Position numbers and translations under genes: made by a program. Below the pieces are notes generated by a model that worked only from the letters and a program-made list of their open reading frames with translations, was not told the origin of the DNA and made no database searches. A DNA stretch of 64,000 bases from the NCBI GenBank assembly GCA_963556195.1, contig OY744525.1:48228148-48292147 (forward strand), written 5' to 3'. Each line of letters opens with the position of its first letter. Within the stretch, counting starts at the first letter, position 1. Source of the DNA: Sepiola atlantica. Its lineage: Eukaryota; Mollusca; Cephalopoda; Sepiida; Sepiolidae. Shown here in pieces: positions 21,491 to 32,802 of the stretch.

Positions 21491-21764
21491 TGGTGACTGT
21501 GTTAGCTAGCTCGAAAGAAAATATTTTGAGGTCGTCAATATCCAAAATAAAAACTCATGTACAGATAAGTTCACAAATTCAGGACATATGGAACCATCTT
21601 ACACTTGAACTCTTAGGGCAACAATGCCACTCACTTAGTGCAAAATGACGAGTGTTTCAGAGCTATTCACAATTTTGCATGTATTATCCGGGTGTCATTG
21701 CAATGCATAGGTTCACATTTGGAGCATGTCATTGAACGTCGATAAAACAAAAAAAATTCTTTCA

Positions 21765-22165
21765 TTTATGTTTCGTCGTCTTTTTTTTTTCAATATGATT
21801 TTGATTATTATGGCATCGTTTGGTCATTACATTATTAATTGATTGAAACAAATTGATATAAAGCTATAAGTACTTTCGTAATTTAACATTGGTTTTATCT
21901 CTATTTATAGAATTATTGGATGTAAATAACTTCTAAGACTTTCAATTTTTCAATACATGGGGATTTGCTAAGAACTTTAAAACTAATTTAAATAACTTTC
22001 TAACCGACAGTTTTAAGGCTTCCCAATTCTTTTTAAATTTTGAAGGGTCACGAAGTATTCATTTTTTTCAACTATTAACAGAGGTTAAAATGACTGATTT
22101 GTTTACGAAGCCGCGGAAATCAATTCTGGTGGATTTAATTTCGTAATTAACTTTTTTTTAAATAG
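21765..22165 (+). repeat. Dispersed ~400-bp repeat, copy 2
   Basis: Collinear with 8440-8850 and in the same orientation, ending in GGTGGATTTAATTTCGTAAT. Confidence 0.75.
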
Positions 22166-22299
22166 GACTTTTGAAATTTCGTTTTATTTCATGCAATTGC
22201 ATTTTTTATTTCAATAAATAACCGATTAATTAATAATGTATTCACCATATAAATGGACAGAAATGTACACACACGAGGGTACGTCCTCAACAGAGGGTG

Positions 22300-22442
22300 G
22301 GCCGTTGTAGTATCTTCTGACCCTAGCATCATTGGGCTGAGGTATAGTTCTGTGCAGTTCTAGGAGGTCCATCCGCCCAGGCGTTATCTTTTCGCACTTT
22401 GAGAAGGGGTAGTTTATTGCTAATCGTCTTAAACGCCCCCTA
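22300..22442 (+). mobile_element. U2-SINE family, diverged copy
   Basis: GTTGTAGTATCTTCTGACC keeps a trace of the U2 head. The body CAGTTCTAGGAGGTCCATCC...GGTAGTTTATTGCTAATCG follows. The tail is missing. Confidence 0.65.
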
Positions 22443-22559
22443 TAGGGAATAATACGAACTCTCTATATTATGCTTAAATCACGAAACCGTCGCACGAAAC
22501 AAAACTACCTTTTTTATAACAACAAATAACGGGTTTATTACATAAAGTTACCTACGCCA

Positions 22560-23135
22560 TATTGTATAGGTCTAAGAAGTTGGACTCGCGAAGGTCTGTC
22601 AGCAGATATTTTCAGGCGAAGATAGTATGTGCCCGGCCTTTTGGCCGGGATCAAAGTGTAGTATCTGTTCCGATGGATACTACACCCCATAAACTGGTAT
22701 CGTCTTGGTCTTCGGAGCTTGATTTACGCCTGTTTGGGTTTGTCCTGTGCAGTTCTCTTTGGGGAGGAGTAAGTTTATTGCTTACTGCCTGAGGCGCCCC
22801 TAGCGAGGAATGCTGACGGGGCTGCCCAGGCAATTTTTAATGACCTTCTCAAGTCCCACTTTCCGACCCGACCTTGGATCACATCTTACCTTGTGAGAGT
22901 AAGATAAAACTGGCCTTGTGCCTAACCTCCTGAGGAGGTAAATAAATAGTATGTGCTGGAGCGTCCAGCGGACAGGGACAGGAAAGAGAATGTAGACATG
23001 TTTCCATGTTGCTGGCAGGTGTCTCTCTGCTGACCGATCGTAATTCCCAAAGGGGCTGAAGTAGTTCTTCAGCGGACGGATGAAATCAATGCGCTCTGCA
23101 AGCTGATTAGTCAGTGTGTAACCAGATCACTTAAC
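22560..23135 (+). repeat. Dispersed module split by a SINE; uninterrupted copy at 61055-61270 (-)
   Basis: 22570-22630 (GTCTGTCAGCAGATATTTTC...GATAGTATGT) and 22955-23130 (GCTGGAGCGTCCAGCGGACA...CTGAAGTAGTTCTTCAG) are joined without a gap in the reverse complement of 61055-61270. The 61-kb copy is therefore an empty site for the SINE at 22631-22945. The module itself is unclassified. Confidence 0.8.
22631..22945 (+). mobile_element. U2-snRNA-headed SINE with 9-bp target duplication (copy 2)
   Basis: Flanked by ATAGTATGT at 22622-22630 and 22946-22954, so the ends are defined: 315 bp. It begins GCCCGGCCTTTTGGCC, then GGGATCAAAGTGTAGTATC, matching U2 snRNA from about its 9th base. GTGTAGTATC is followed 10 nt later by its exact complement GATACTACAC. 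The body has CAGTTC, GGGGAGGAGTAAG and TGCCTGAGGCGCCCC. The 3' end is CCTCC-TGA-GGAGG then TAAATAA, a hairpin plus A-rich tail. No coding capacity. Confidence 0.9.
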
Positions 23136-23214
23136 AGGGACATTTTTCAGTGGGAGAAAATAGGACTTCGTTTATGACTGCGACACCTCTACTAAGGAAT
23201 GACGAATGATACGG

Positions 23215-23325
23215 CAGTTTTTTTATGGGCCAGAGCTCTCTATCTCTTGGGCGCTGGTTTTTCAGAGTCCACCTCCCGACCTTGTGTCACATCTTCATGC
23301 GGTGGGAGGGAGATAATAAACAGAC
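23215..23325 (+). mobile_element. U2-SINE family, 3' tail fragment
   Basis: CCACCTCCCGACCTTGTGTC then ACATCTTCATGCGGTGGGAG matches the tail region of the longer copies. Confidence 0.6.
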
Positions 23326-24181
23326 ATACGAGATGTGGTAATATAATTTTATGAATATGAAGATAAGGATTATTTTTCACAAGAAAGTAGCTCAGACTTT
23401 GTATTTTGGTTTTGCTTTTCTGGACGAAAACAAATAATATATTTTTAAAAAATCAGTTTTAATTCAGACAATTGTTTTCTTTCGTATAAATTTCCTCTTT
23501 ACTTCTTATGAAAAAATAAAAACTAATATTTTATTTGACAACAATATTAATAAAAAAAAAGTCCTCCTACTTCCTTTAATAATGTAAAAAAATAATGAGC
23601 CGGATAAAATATAAAAATCGAAGTAACAGATCGAAAGTAAAACTTTTCTTTCTAAAAATAATGACCGACATGTTCCCTATCTAAATAACTAACGAAACAT
23701 ACTTCTATATATAGCTTTTGTTATGAAAGCTATCGAATACGAATATAGAAGGAGGACTGACTTTACTTTATATATTAAATTAGATTATTTCCACTATACC
23801 TTGACACACTGTTATTTTTTTAGTACAGATGTTAATCCTTGAAATATTGTTTGGAATATTTGTAATATGATAGAATGCAAAAAAGAAAATCCCAAGCGAA
23901 ACCAATTAACATAATGAAAATATCTTCTGAAAGGTTTTATCTGGCTTTCAATAAATGCCAGGCTTAAGTGATCGCACGATTCAATCCACAAAATGGCAGC
24001 CATTTGCCTTTGCGATTTGTTTATGTATATTTAATAACCCTTGCCATGCTTGGGAAAAAGACAATAAAATAAAGGCACCATTGTATAAAATAATTATACT
24101 TTTCATATTCCTCCCACTTCTTCTCTTTCCCCCTCCCTTCATCATCCTCTCTCCTCCGTCTCATCCCCGCCATCCTCCTCC
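23326..24181. other. Unannotated AT-rich stretch with a Helitron-like 5' end on the minus strand
   Basis: The complement of 23756-23790 reads TTTAATATATAAAGTAAAG then TCAGTC, like the 5' ends at 36909 (+) and 42441 (-). No matching 3' end is seen nearby. Nothing else recognised. Confidence 0.45.
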
Positions 24182-24222
24182 TCTCCTACTCCTCCTCCTC
24201 CTCCTCCTACTACTACTACTAC
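24182..24222. repeat. (CTC)n/(CTA)n microsatellite
   Basis: Pyrimidine-rich triplet repeat; the surrounding 24100-24400 is also pyrimidine-rich. Confidence 0.9.
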
Positions 24223-24405
24223 AACCATCTCTTTCATCGCTTCCTCCTATTTATTTAGTAATACTAACACCCCTCCTGCTCTAGTTCTCTTTTATTATTA
24301 TCTTCTTTTCTTTTCCATATTCTCTCTCTCTTCCTTCGCCCATTTATTTTCCTCCACATCCTCTTTCTATTAATTTAAAAAATACTATCGTTCTCTACCT
24401 TTGAA

Positions 24406-24546
24406 CTAGCAGGACTACCCGGCGTTGCCCGGCCTCGATAGAAGAGTTTTAAAAAATGTGTATGTAATATCTTTCTTTTTAAACCCTTTCTCTCTATTTC
24501 TCTCTCTCCCCCTCTCTCTCTCTATCGCTCTCCCTCTCTCTCTCTA

Positions 24547-24611
<65 letters not shown>
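24406..24611 (-). mobile_element. Helitron-like 3' end followed inward by (CT)n
   Basis: From the left: A-CTAGCAGGACTACCCGGCG then TTGCCCGGCC, which is the hairpin+CTAG end on the minus strand. Inward come TTTTAAAAAATGTGTATG and a long (CT)n to 24611, the same order as at 57.2 kb. The 5' end was not found. Confidence 0.55.
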
Positions 24612-25190
24612 TCTTTTATCTGTCTGCTTCTTAGTGTCTTCATAAAATAAAAATAAACAAATACAGACAGGACTGATTTTTACGCATTTGAAATGTAGCG
24701 TTCACGAGGGCAAATATTCGATTATATTAAATTTAAAAAAATAACTCAATGTGTATTTATCAAAGTTACGTATAGGCGAGAAACACGCAGACACACGAGA
24801 TATTATCTGTTGGTTTTGTTAATAGACAAATTAATACTAACACCTACTTCTTTTATTTCTCTTAATTTATCAGCGCCCATCCTTGTTTTGTCTTCTTCTT
24901 TTCATATCATCTTCTCTGTCTCCCATCATTTCTCTTCCCTTTCCCATCCCCCCTTCTCTATGGGGAATTCCAGATGACATTTATTAAATCCTTTTTACAA
25001 TCAATTTTGATTTTTCTCGCCAAAATCTTTCATCATTCCCCCCCCCCTCTCTCGCCCCTTCTCCCTCCCCTCTCTTTCTTTGAACACTTGTTTATATTGA
25101 TTTCTAAATTATTAATTACTTGCCAGAAAAGTCCTCAAAACGATGACTTTTAGTTCAGTTGTTGGAGCTTATTTAAGTACCATGATTAGC
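24612..25190. other. Unannotated stretch
   Basis: AT-rich and pyrimidine-rich; no gene or clear repeat recognised. Confidence 0.5.
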
Positions 25191-25204
25191 GTTTTGAATC
25201 GGGC

Positions 25205-26085
25205 ACTGTTTCAGAAAATACAACCACAAATTTTCACGCGTGACGTAAGCGTGACGTATGTGCTACGAAAATGTTACCAAAGACCCCCCTCTCCTCTCCA
25301 TGTTAAGAATGACTTCTGAAACTTACCCCTTTTTAGAACCAGATGACTTTAATGATATAAACTTGTGAACTAACAGTAGAAACGACGAACTTTTTTACGT
25401 TATTAGAACAAAAGAAAAAGCATTTTTTTCACTTTCCTTTAACACCAGAAGACTTTAATGAAATACAATTTTTAACTTAACTTTTTTTTTCAAGCGACTT
25501 AGAATGAAAAATATAGCAATTTTATTTTTTCCGAGTTTTTTTTATTAATACAAGAAATTTAGTTTGTTTACTTTGTCTGTGTTGTTGTCTCTTTTTTTAG
25601 GGTAAGAGAATATTTTGTGTCGGGGGTCCGAGTTTAGGGTTAGGAAACTAGGGTTAGTGTTAGGGTTAGTGAATTTCTGATATTTGTACGAAACATTTCC
25701 TGGGCAATGTGGACAAGTTAATGCCTTCCGTAGAACGCCTTTTTACTTGCAAAAAAAAAAAAAAAATGCAACCTTCTACTGATTGTGAAATTTCATGTAA
25801 CATTGACAGGTTCATTTTAGAAGCACGAGGAACAAAAAAATAATACAGACATGAGGTGCAAACGTTTCCAATCTGAGAAACTTCCGGTGCTAACGTCGTA
25901 TGGTAACTAATGTTAATTAAACAAAATTTTTAAAAAGAAAGAACTTTGACAGGTGGGGAGCTTCGGTAACATTCGAAACGGCGTACCGTCTTTCGTCTTT
26001 TTCCGTTCGTTTTCGTAGCATTCATTGTACATACGTCACGCGTACGTCAGACCTGTAAATTGTTTGGTTGTATTTTCCGAAACTG
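25205..26085. repeat. Long inverted repeat, probable DNA-transposon remnant
   Basis: 25205-25300 pairs with 25948-26085. Shared elements on opposite strands are TTTC-GAAAATACAACCA, ACGCGTGACGTA/GCGTGACGTATGT, GCTACGAAAA and ATGTTACC-AAG-CCCC. The right arm has about 40 extra bases. The 650-bp interior is non-coding and holds a telomere-like GGGTTAG cluster (25635-25665). Confidence 0.65.
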
Positions 26086-26284
26086 TATCCTGAATTATAT
26101 TGCACCTGGCACCCTAAGGGATCTTCATGTCAAATTTAGTCTAAACTTGCTTGCCCAAAAGATTTCAACCATAAGTGTTTTCTTTTTGTATTTTTTTTGT
26201 GTGTTGGAAGTCAAATATGGGGATTTCTTGCAGTTAAAGATCCCTTGGATTCATTATTATTATTTATTCACCAGGAGTTTTCAT

Positions 26285-26935
26285 ACAAATCATTATCAGC
26301 TGCTGCAAAGAAGGTGGGCTCCCTCTACCGTGCTAGAAAACTTCTCACACCTGACAGAATCCTATATATCTACAAAGCCACTATCCGCCCATGCATGGAG
26401 CATTGTTGCCACATCTGGGCTGGTACATCATTGACTAGTCTCTCTCTCTCTCTCTCTCTCTTAGACAAGGTTAAAAAAAAAGAGTTTCAAATCTGATAGG
26501 TCCTCACTATCTACCAAGCTTCAGCCCCTGCCCCACCGCCGCAATGTTGCATCCTTGTGCTTGTTTTACAACTACTCTAATAGAATGTGCTCCAATGAAC
26601 TTCCTGCTCTAGTGCCTCCTCCCCCGACGTAAATACACTCGACCAACCCGATAATCAGCTAAATCCCATCCATTCATTGTGGAGGCCCCCAGATGCCGAA
26701 GAGCCTTCTACTCGAATAGCCTTTGTAACTCCCTCCCTACCCCTGTTTCTCCGACTATACCGACATGCAGTATTTAAAACTAATGTGAACAAACATCTCG
26801 CTACACAGCTTCCAATTTAGGATAATCTCCTCAAATTACTCTTTAATTCTCAGTAGCCCCTTACGTCTGCAGTGACACCTTGCTTTGTTTGAGGGTGAAC
26901 CCAGTTAAAAGGAAAATAATAAAATAAAAAATAAC
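26285..26935 (+). pseudogene. LINE family A: RT C-terminus, 3'UTR and tail
   Basis: Reads VGSLYRARKLLTPDRILYIY then KATIRPCMEHCCHIWAG, followed by a (TC)n run at 26437-26461 in place of the LSLLDKV codons, then KVKKKE and frame changes. The C-terminal EAPRCRR-like and KTNVNKHL-like parts follow. It ends CTTTGTTTGAGGGTGAACCC then an A-rich tail. It is 5'-truncated and inactive. Confidence 0.8.
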
Positions 26936-27528
26936 TAGTGGTGCTCTCTGGATTTTGGATGACAAGTCTCCCCCCCCATTTCTCTGCTTGTTTCGATAAC
27001 TGTTACAAGTGATTTTGCGTTATTGCAACAGGCATTTAGCATTGATTTCTTGCATTGACCGTCTTCTCTGGAGACTGAGTGGAAATAAGACTCCCCGGGT
27101 TTCCAATACTCTTTGTTGCTTGTCAGGTTTGTCGGAGGTGTTTACGTCGAGGGAGCACACGTGCAGCATGCTTCAAAGATAAGAAAGGATAAATCGTTAG
27201 TCTGACTTAAACATTGCATTACTATTTAGGTCTAACTTGGAACATCCGAATAATTTGATGTTATATAATAGATATAAGCATAAATAAATATTTATATAAA
27301 TATATATGTATGAATAGGTATCTGTATGATTATATCAGCAGGACATGTATTCCGCCGGATGTGGGGTATTTCCCTCGTTCTTTCTTTTTATTCTTTCTTT
27401 TTTTTCCACTTTTGAATTGCACTGGACTTGATTTTTGTGGGGGCACATCAAAACGGCCACATATTGCCGAATTGTTTGAACTGTCTTTTTAACTTGTTTT
27501 CCTTTTTTTCTTCTTAAATGATTTACAA
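26936..27528. other. Unannotated stretch
   Basis: No gene or clear repeat recognised; a pyrimidine-rich run lies near 27370-27410. Confidence 0.5.
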
Positions 27529-27650
27529 CTGGGTCAAACCCCTGTGGGGTATTGTCAGTTGTTGAGGTCAATATCTTAGATTTGTATCTCCCCTGATGAA
27601 CTGCCTAGCAAGGTGCTTGCTAGGTAGCGAAACACGTGTAGGGAACTATA
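27529..27650 (+). ncRNA. Type I hammerhead-like motif, best stem II in the window
   Basis: CTGATGA at 27593-27599, then a 12-bp stem II (CTGCCTAGCAAG with CTTGCTAGGTAG, one G-T pair, loop GTG), GAAA at 27629-27632, C-ACGT-G minimal stem III, and cleavage triplet GTA at 27638-27640. Helix I is TCCC (27589-27592) with GGGA (27641-27644). The pair at the base of stem II is A-C. A B-box-like GGGTCAAACCCC lies upstream at about 27531. (TA)n starts about 100 bp downstream. Confidence 0.75.
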
Positions 27651-27743
27651 ACTTTACAAAATAAATAAATAATAAAATAAAAGATCTTTTCGTTGTGATG
27701 AATCCTCTCTGGAAGAAAGGGAAAACATATCTTGGTAAACTTT

Positions 27744-27745
<2 letters not shown>

Positions 27746-27801
<56 letters not shown>

Positions 27802-27888
27802 TCATTTATATATATATGTATGTTGGTGTGTTTTCGTGTAAGTGTGTGTGTACCTTTATGTAACTGTGTATTTAAATTTTAAATAAGT

Positions 27889-27934
<46 letters not shown>

Positions 27935-27986
27935 GTGCTTTCGTGTGAGTGTGTGTGCAGCTCTATGAAACTGTCCACAATCATTT

Positions 27987-28019
<33 letters not shown>
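27746..28019. repeat. Three (TA)n tracts
   Basis: (TA)n at 27746-27800, 27891-27931 and 27989-28019, separated by related GT-rich linkers (TTTCGTGTAAGTGTGTGTG and TTTCGTGTGAGTGTGTGTG). The repeated linker suggests tandem duplication of a TA-plus-linker unit. Confidence 0.9.
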
Positions 28020-28022
<3 letters not shown>

Positions 28023-28439
28023 TTTGTAAATAAGTAAAATATAGATATGTTACATATATGCAAGATGACACACAGGATGGTGCTTGACACTTCTGTAACA
28101 CATGATGGCTAATCGCATCGAACAGTCCATTGACAGATGGAATAATTTTTTGCTCTCTCCTCCAAATCCTTAATATGGAAGATTCTGAACAATGGTAGAG
28201 GTATGAAATTATGCGTTGGTGAGAGTGGCTATGAGTGTAGCAAAAGCGTTCTGGAAGGGACAGGGATTGGTAAGGGAAATTTGACGGGGAGGGGGGGGGG
28301 GCAGGTAGAAAAGCTTAGTCAGAAAATGAAAAGATGAAGAAGTAGATGTGAAAGATGAATAAAATATGATAAAACTTAAAGTGGTACATGAAGAAAACCC
28401 GGGAGAAGGAAAAGATGGGTAAATGAAAAGAAAAGGGTT

Positions 28440-29665
28440 AGGGAAAGGAAAACAAAGGTATTTTGAAGAAGATTGAGAGGAGGAGGGCATCAGGGAGGAT
28501 GGGGAGAAGGAGAAGATGTAGAGGGAAAAGTAGACGAAAAACAGGGAGGAGGGGGCGGGGGAAGGCAAAGAAAAAAAGAAGAACAAGAGCAACAAGATGG
28601 GTTAGGAGGAGGAAGACAGCAAGGATGAAGAAGTGGAAAAGAGGAAGCGGGTTAGAGGACATCACGGAGAAAAAAAAACAAAAGGAAGAACAAGCACTCC
28701 CCCAAAACGCTCATTAACAAAAGTAATTGTTTTAAATTATAGCTATAGTCGTATTAAAAATATATATTGTATTATATGGTATGTTTAATGACTGATTGTT
28801 CTAACCGGAAAAGAGAAAGAAGAAAAGGGGAAGGGAGAGAGAGAGAATAACGCGAAGAAAGGAAGAGAAAGAAAAGAGAGGGGGACATCACAGAAGTAGA
28901 CAAAGAAGAAGACAAAGTAGTAGCAGTAGACGAAGAAGAAGAAAAAAGGAAGAAGAAGAGGAAGAAAAAGAAGAAAAAGTAGAAGAAGAGGAAAGAAGAA
29001 GAAGAAGAGGAAAGAAGAAGAAGAAGAAGAGGAAAGAAGAAGAGGAAAGAAGAAGAGGAAAGAAGAAAGTGAAAAGGTAGAAACATAAATTGAAGACGAA
29101 GAAAGATTAGAAAGAAAAAGATGAAATTAAAGAGGAGGAAAAAGAAGAAAAGAAGAAAAATAATGAATTGAAGAAGTAGTACAAGAAGAAGTGGAAATTG
29201 AAAAAGAAAAATAAGAAGAAAAAGCTCGATAACAAAAATAAATGTAAACAATCAAAGCAACAGTCCTATAAAGTGTGTGGTATGTTTAGTGAGAGACTGT
29301 TCTAGCAGCGAATGAGAATGAAAAAGAATAAGAAGGAGGTGAGGATAAAGAAGGTAAATCTGAGAAGAAAAAGAAGAAGAAATAGAAGAAGAAGAAGAAA
29401 TAGAAGAAGAAGAAGAAGAAGAAGAAGAAGAAGAAATAGAAGAAGAAGGCAGCAGCACTCTCGAAAAAAAAAGCTTGATAGTAAAATGAATTTTTAAAGA
29501 TTAAAGCTAGAATCATATAAAGTATATGGTATGTTTAATGACTAACTGTTCTATACAGAACGAGAAAGAAGAAAAAGAGGATGAGGATGGAGAGGAGGAG
29601 GAAGACGAAGAGGAGAAGAGGGAGGAGGAAGAGGAGGAGAAGGCAAGGAGGCGGAAATAAAAAGA
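28440..29665. repeat. Purine-rich (GAA)n region with three copies of a spacer
   Basis: Spacers containing TGGTATGTTTAATGACTGA, TGGTATGTTTAGTGAGAGA and TGGTATGTTTAATGACTAA at 28776, 29278 and 29527 each precede TGTTCT and a GAA-rich tract. This is a tandem series in which the GAA part varies in length. Open frames on both strands are low-complexity (Arg/Lys or Phe/Ser) artefacts. Confidence 0.85.
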
Positions 29666-30814
<1,149 letters not shown>

Positions 30815-30974
30815 AAAAAAATACAATTACGAAACAATGGTTTAAAAAATATGTCTAAATACCCTTTCTAATTCAAATTGGCGCAACCTCGCCTTCAGAC
30901 ATAACGTGATTTTCTGACCCAGAAGTCCATTACCATCGGACGATTAAGAAAAAGAAGAAGAAACAAGAAAAACA

Positions 30975-31055
30975 CTCTTTGACAAGGAGAATTGTAATTC
31001 TCGAAAGCTAAGATTAAAATAAATTTTATTTATTTTAACACCACCATTGTTATGG

Positions 31056-31102
<47 letters not shown>
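30975..31102 (+). ncRNA. Possible hammerhead relic followed by (TA)n
   Basis: TTGACAAG, then a perfect GAGAATT/AATTCTC hairpin, then GAAAGCT (30979-31008). The spacing is that of a hammerhead, but the CTGANGA box is mutated and no cleavage triplet is seen. (TA)n follows at 31058-31102. Confidence 0.35.
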
Positions 31103-31116
<14 letters not shown>

Positions 31117-31912
31117 ATGAGATTTAAGGATATACGACTTGTTTATTTTCTTCGTACTATACTCTAGGGAATGTCGACATTTTTAAAACTGGTTGTTACA
31201 TAGATTATAGGCCCTGCCCAAGCCGTGAGAAGGACACTTTTTAAAATTCCAAAGAATACACCATTGTACTATCAAGGTATAGATCCTTTTGCTTTTACCC
31301 CTCGAATTCGTCTCTAAATAAACTGTGCCATAGCCCTTAACTTCTTTAAGTGTTTTTTCTTTACATCTGTAGCATTGTTGGTGCTGTGTTCTGGTTGTTG
31401 TCGTTGGTGTAGTTTCTGATTAGTCGTTGTTAGTTCACACACTACCCACAAAAGTGAAAGTACGTACAATTTTGTTTATTGGTTGTAAAAAGGTTGTCAT
31501 CTGTGAACTGCTGTATGTATTTTGTCTGCTTTCTTTAATTAACGTATAGCAGTCATATATGAGTTTGTTTGTGTCTGTTTTTTCCTGCCTTTAACGTAAA
31601 TTCGTCTTTTCGGCGTGTTGCTTTTTCACTCGTTCACTTGCTTCTTATTTGCTCTAGGTCCACTGTCCCCCTTTCTATCTATCTATATAGTTTACGTCTT
31701 GATTTACGTACATAAATATTCTTGGTATTTCTCTGTATGTTTACCACCTGAAAGAGAATATTCGATTTACTTTGAAATCTAATTCTAACAAATTACTCTT
31801 TCCATTGTCTGTTGGCTGACGTAAGAAAAAAAGTCTTAACAAAAAATTTCGTTTAAAAAATTCCTAAACAAATTGTGTTTCAATGATTTTTAAAGAAAAT
31901 GATTTTATCGTC
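31103..31912. other. Unannotated stretch
   Basis: No gene recognised. ATATTCGATTTACTTTGAAA at about 31751 recurs at about 32413, on the far side of the 18-bp array. Confidence 0.5.
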
Positions 31913-32206
31913 CATCGTCTCATTATGTTACATCGTCTCGTTATGTTACATCGTCTCATTATGTTACATCGTCTCGTTATGTTACATCGTCTCATTATGT
32001 TACATCGTCTCGTTATGTTACATCGTCTCGTTATGTTACATCGTCTCGTTATGTTACATCGTCTCATTATGTTACATTTACATCGTCTCATTATGTTACA
32101 TCGTCTCGTTATGTTACATCGTCTCATTATGTTACATCGTCTCGTTATGTTACATCGTCTCATTATGTTACATCGTCTCATTATGTTACATCGTCTCATT
32201 ATGTTA
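31913..32206. repeat. 18-bp tandem array, 16 units
   Basis: The unit CATCGTCTCATTATGTTA varies only at one site (CATTAT or CGTTAT), with one 6-bp slip at about 32074. In order the variants are A G A G A G G G A then A G A G A A A, so much of it reads as a 36-bp AG unit. Because 18 is a multiple of 3, open frames cross it on both strands (CNIMRR-type or LHRLIM-type repeats). They have no flanking coding sequence. Confidence 0.95.
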
Positions 32207-32499
32207 CAAAACGACATCATAAAAAAGAGGTCTAAATACAGCCTTGCTCTCTTCCCAAATAGAACCAGTAGGACGTGGGTCAGTAGGTCTCGTGTAGCTA
32301 TGACGTCACGCGCGAAAAGTGGGAGATTAAATGGGTCGCCTTCCCCAGATGGAATTCAACAACAAGTGACCATCTGAGAAAAGGGAAATTAAGGTAACAA
32401 CTAATAGGGATTTAATATTCGATTTACTTTGAAATCTTATTTGTTTACCAAATACTATACTACCCTCCAAAAGATGAGGATGATATAATAATAACAAAA

Positions 32500-32595
32500 C
32501 CAAAACAGATAGTTCATACACCTCCCACCAAAAAGGTGAAGGTAATTCCTGGAAGGATAGTATAATGAGCACAAAACAGATACTACACTACATCA
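32500..32595 (-). mobile_element. U2-SINE family, highly diverged fragment
   Basis: On the minus strand GTGTAGTATCTGTTTTG is followed at the right distance by CCAGGAATTACCTTCACC then TTTTTGGTGGGAGG, matching the GGCTTCGCCTCCCC box of the long copies. Confidence 0.55.
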
Positions 32596-32802
32596 CATGA
32601 ATCTAGCAATAGTACTAACATAGTTTCGGTTCAGACAGACAGATACCAAATTGCCATTATTATTAAGATGTAATAGTATACTTTCGGCTTTAGACAGACG
32701 GATTCCAAATCTCTATTAGTAATAGATTATCGCATTATCTGCCCCCACACGTGTAATCTCGTTACAAATAGACTTCCGGCAACGCATGGTTGGTCCAGTT
32801 AA

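Noticed and set aside
22631..22690. A functional U2 snRNA gene
   Set aside because: Only the first ~40 nt match U2; the Sm site and 3' stem-loops are missing and the copy has target duplications.
31864..32377. Open frames encoding CNIMRR- or LHRLIM-type repeats
   Set aside because: The 18-bp unit is a multiple of 3, so frames stay open on both strands; nothing beyond the array supports a gene.
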